Positions 34,758-35,197 of a stretch of 35,197 nucleotides of DNA are shown here, in pieces. The position numbers and the translations under genes were made by a program. Source of the DNA: an uncultured Planctomycetaceae bacterium (lineage in GTDB: Bacteria > Planctomycetota > Planctomycetia > Planctomycetales > Planctomycetaceae); contig CAIOTJ010000220.1 of the NCBI GenBank assembly GCA_903861195.1, forward strand, positions 1 to 35,197. The letters run 5' to 3'. The notes beneath the pieces are model-generated. The model was not told where the DNA came from. It saw nothing but the letters and a program-made list of their open reading frames with translations, and did not search any database. Every line of letters begins with the position of its first letter. Position 1 is the first letter of the stretch.

Positions 34758-35197
34758 TCACTCGTCTTTGGACAACGGGAGTGACTTCTGTTTCCGCCTT
34801 GTTTCCGTCTGGGACTTCTTGCCTGTTGTCGGCTTTCGGCTCTTCGACTCGAGAGTCCGTCCGTCCTTCGTCTTCGGAGCACTGACCAACGGTTCCGCGG
34901 CCCCCTCGAGACGGTCTCCTACCCGAGCCGCCGCCAGTCGGGCCCGTCCCCGCTCGATGTATTCCGGACTGATGTCGAAACCCAACCAACGTCGGCCCAG
35001 TTTCTTGGCCACAGTCAGCGTGGTCGCGCTTCCTGAAAAAGGATCCAGTACCAATTCACCGGGATTCGAACAGGCCCGCACAATTCGCCCCAGCAATTGC
35101 TCTGGCATCTGGCAGCCGTGAAACCCTTCGCGTTCCTTGAAGGTGCCCGCCACCCGGGGGAAATACCAAGTGTCGTCGTCGGCCTGGAACCCCTCAG
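34758..35197 (-). CDS. Beta-class DNA methyltransferase, C-terminal part (5' end beyond window)
   Basis: About 145 visible residues of an N6-adenine/N4-cytosine methyltransferase; the gene enters from the right edge. The frame reads continuously from 35197: [40 protein letters not shown], then the AdoMet-binding motif [30 protein letters not shown], then [16 protein letters not shown]. Motif I in this class is usually DPF-x-GSGTT; here the last Gly is Ala. Because motif I follows the catalytic region in the beta class, the DPPY/W motif should be just outside the window. The tail after ~105 is Lys/Ser/Thr-rich and probably disordered. No restriction endonuclease is visible, so orphan methylation is possible. 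Confidence 0.88.
   Translation of the reverse strand, partial: EGFQADDDTWYFPRVAGTFKEREGFHGCQMPEQLLGRIVRACSNPGELVLDPFSGSATTLTVAKKLGRRWLGFDISPEYIERGRARLAAARVGDRLEGAAEPLVSAPKTKDGRTLESKSRKPTTGKKSQTETRRKQKSLPLSKDE

Noticed and set aside
1-35197. Search for CRISPR arrays, insertion sequences, phage genes or defence islands.
   Set aside because: No regularly spaced repeats, transposase or integrase motifs, or phage structural genes were seen.

Overview
The window is GC-rich bacterial chromosome that most resembles a member of the Planctomycetota (class Planctomycetia-like). No marker gene fixes this. The case rests on the set of families seen together: PmoA-like (DUF6807) secreted proteins, a very small basic protein of a type common in planctomycetes, phosphatase and cytochrome domains on one lipoprotein, an inverse-autotransporter-like barrel with a parallel beta-helix passenger, HpnE of squalene synthesis, many envelope proteins of unknown function, frequent GTG/TTG starts, weak Shine-Dalgarno signals and short or no operons. 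There is no phage, transposase, CRISPR array or rRNA in view, so this looks like ordinary chromosomal backbone rather than an island.

Layout. 1-908 (-) is the visible part of a DnaJ/CbpA-type co-chaperone, divergent from a MacB/LolD-like ABC exporter pair (permease 1032-2324, ATPase 2317-3012, overlapping by 8 nt). A half-size EamA transporter (3209-3655, -), tRNA-Arg(UCU) and a Tat-signal protein of unknown function follow. 5694-8171 (-) encodes a GT2 glycosyltransferase fused to an ArnT/PMT-like membrane glycosyltransferase. After a gene-poor stretch with two adjacent hairpins come a lipoprotein that joins a Cys-based phosphatase to a C-terminal c-type haem motif, a PmoA-like protein overlapping a DUF155/RMND1-like membrane protein, and an unknown protein. 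tRNA-Gly(CCC) and a textbook terminator precede hpnE, a two-TM potassium channel with an RCK domain, a YceH-family protein, a large protein with an N-terminal SEC-C zinc motif, and an Nramp-superfamily transporter that lacks the usual metal-binding motifs.

From 21463 on, most genes are envelope or housekeeping genes. An SH3-domain exported protein diverges from a TPR lipoprotein. A small unknown protein precedes a 1658-residue surface protein (signal peptide, N-terminal outer-membrane barrel, beta-helix passenger, strong terminator). Then come a 57-residue basic protein, an exported protein with two SPOR-like repeats, RdgB/Ham1 nucleotide pyrophosphatase, a low-molecular-weight phosphatase-like protein, and the C-terminal part of a beta-class DNA methyltransferase cut by the window end.

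Logic. Few genes form operons. The close couplings are the ABC pair and the PmoA-like/DUF155-like pair. The recurring theme is the cell envelope: lipoproteins, Tat and Sec exported proteins, lipid-linked sugar transfer, squalene/hopanoid precursors, ion channel and transporters. The most unusual items are the phosphatase-cytochrome lipoprotein, the inverse-autotransporter-like surface protein and the non-canonical Nramp protein. Several intergenic hairpins may be leaders, terminators or small RNAs. All family names come from reading translated sequence by eye; no database search was run.
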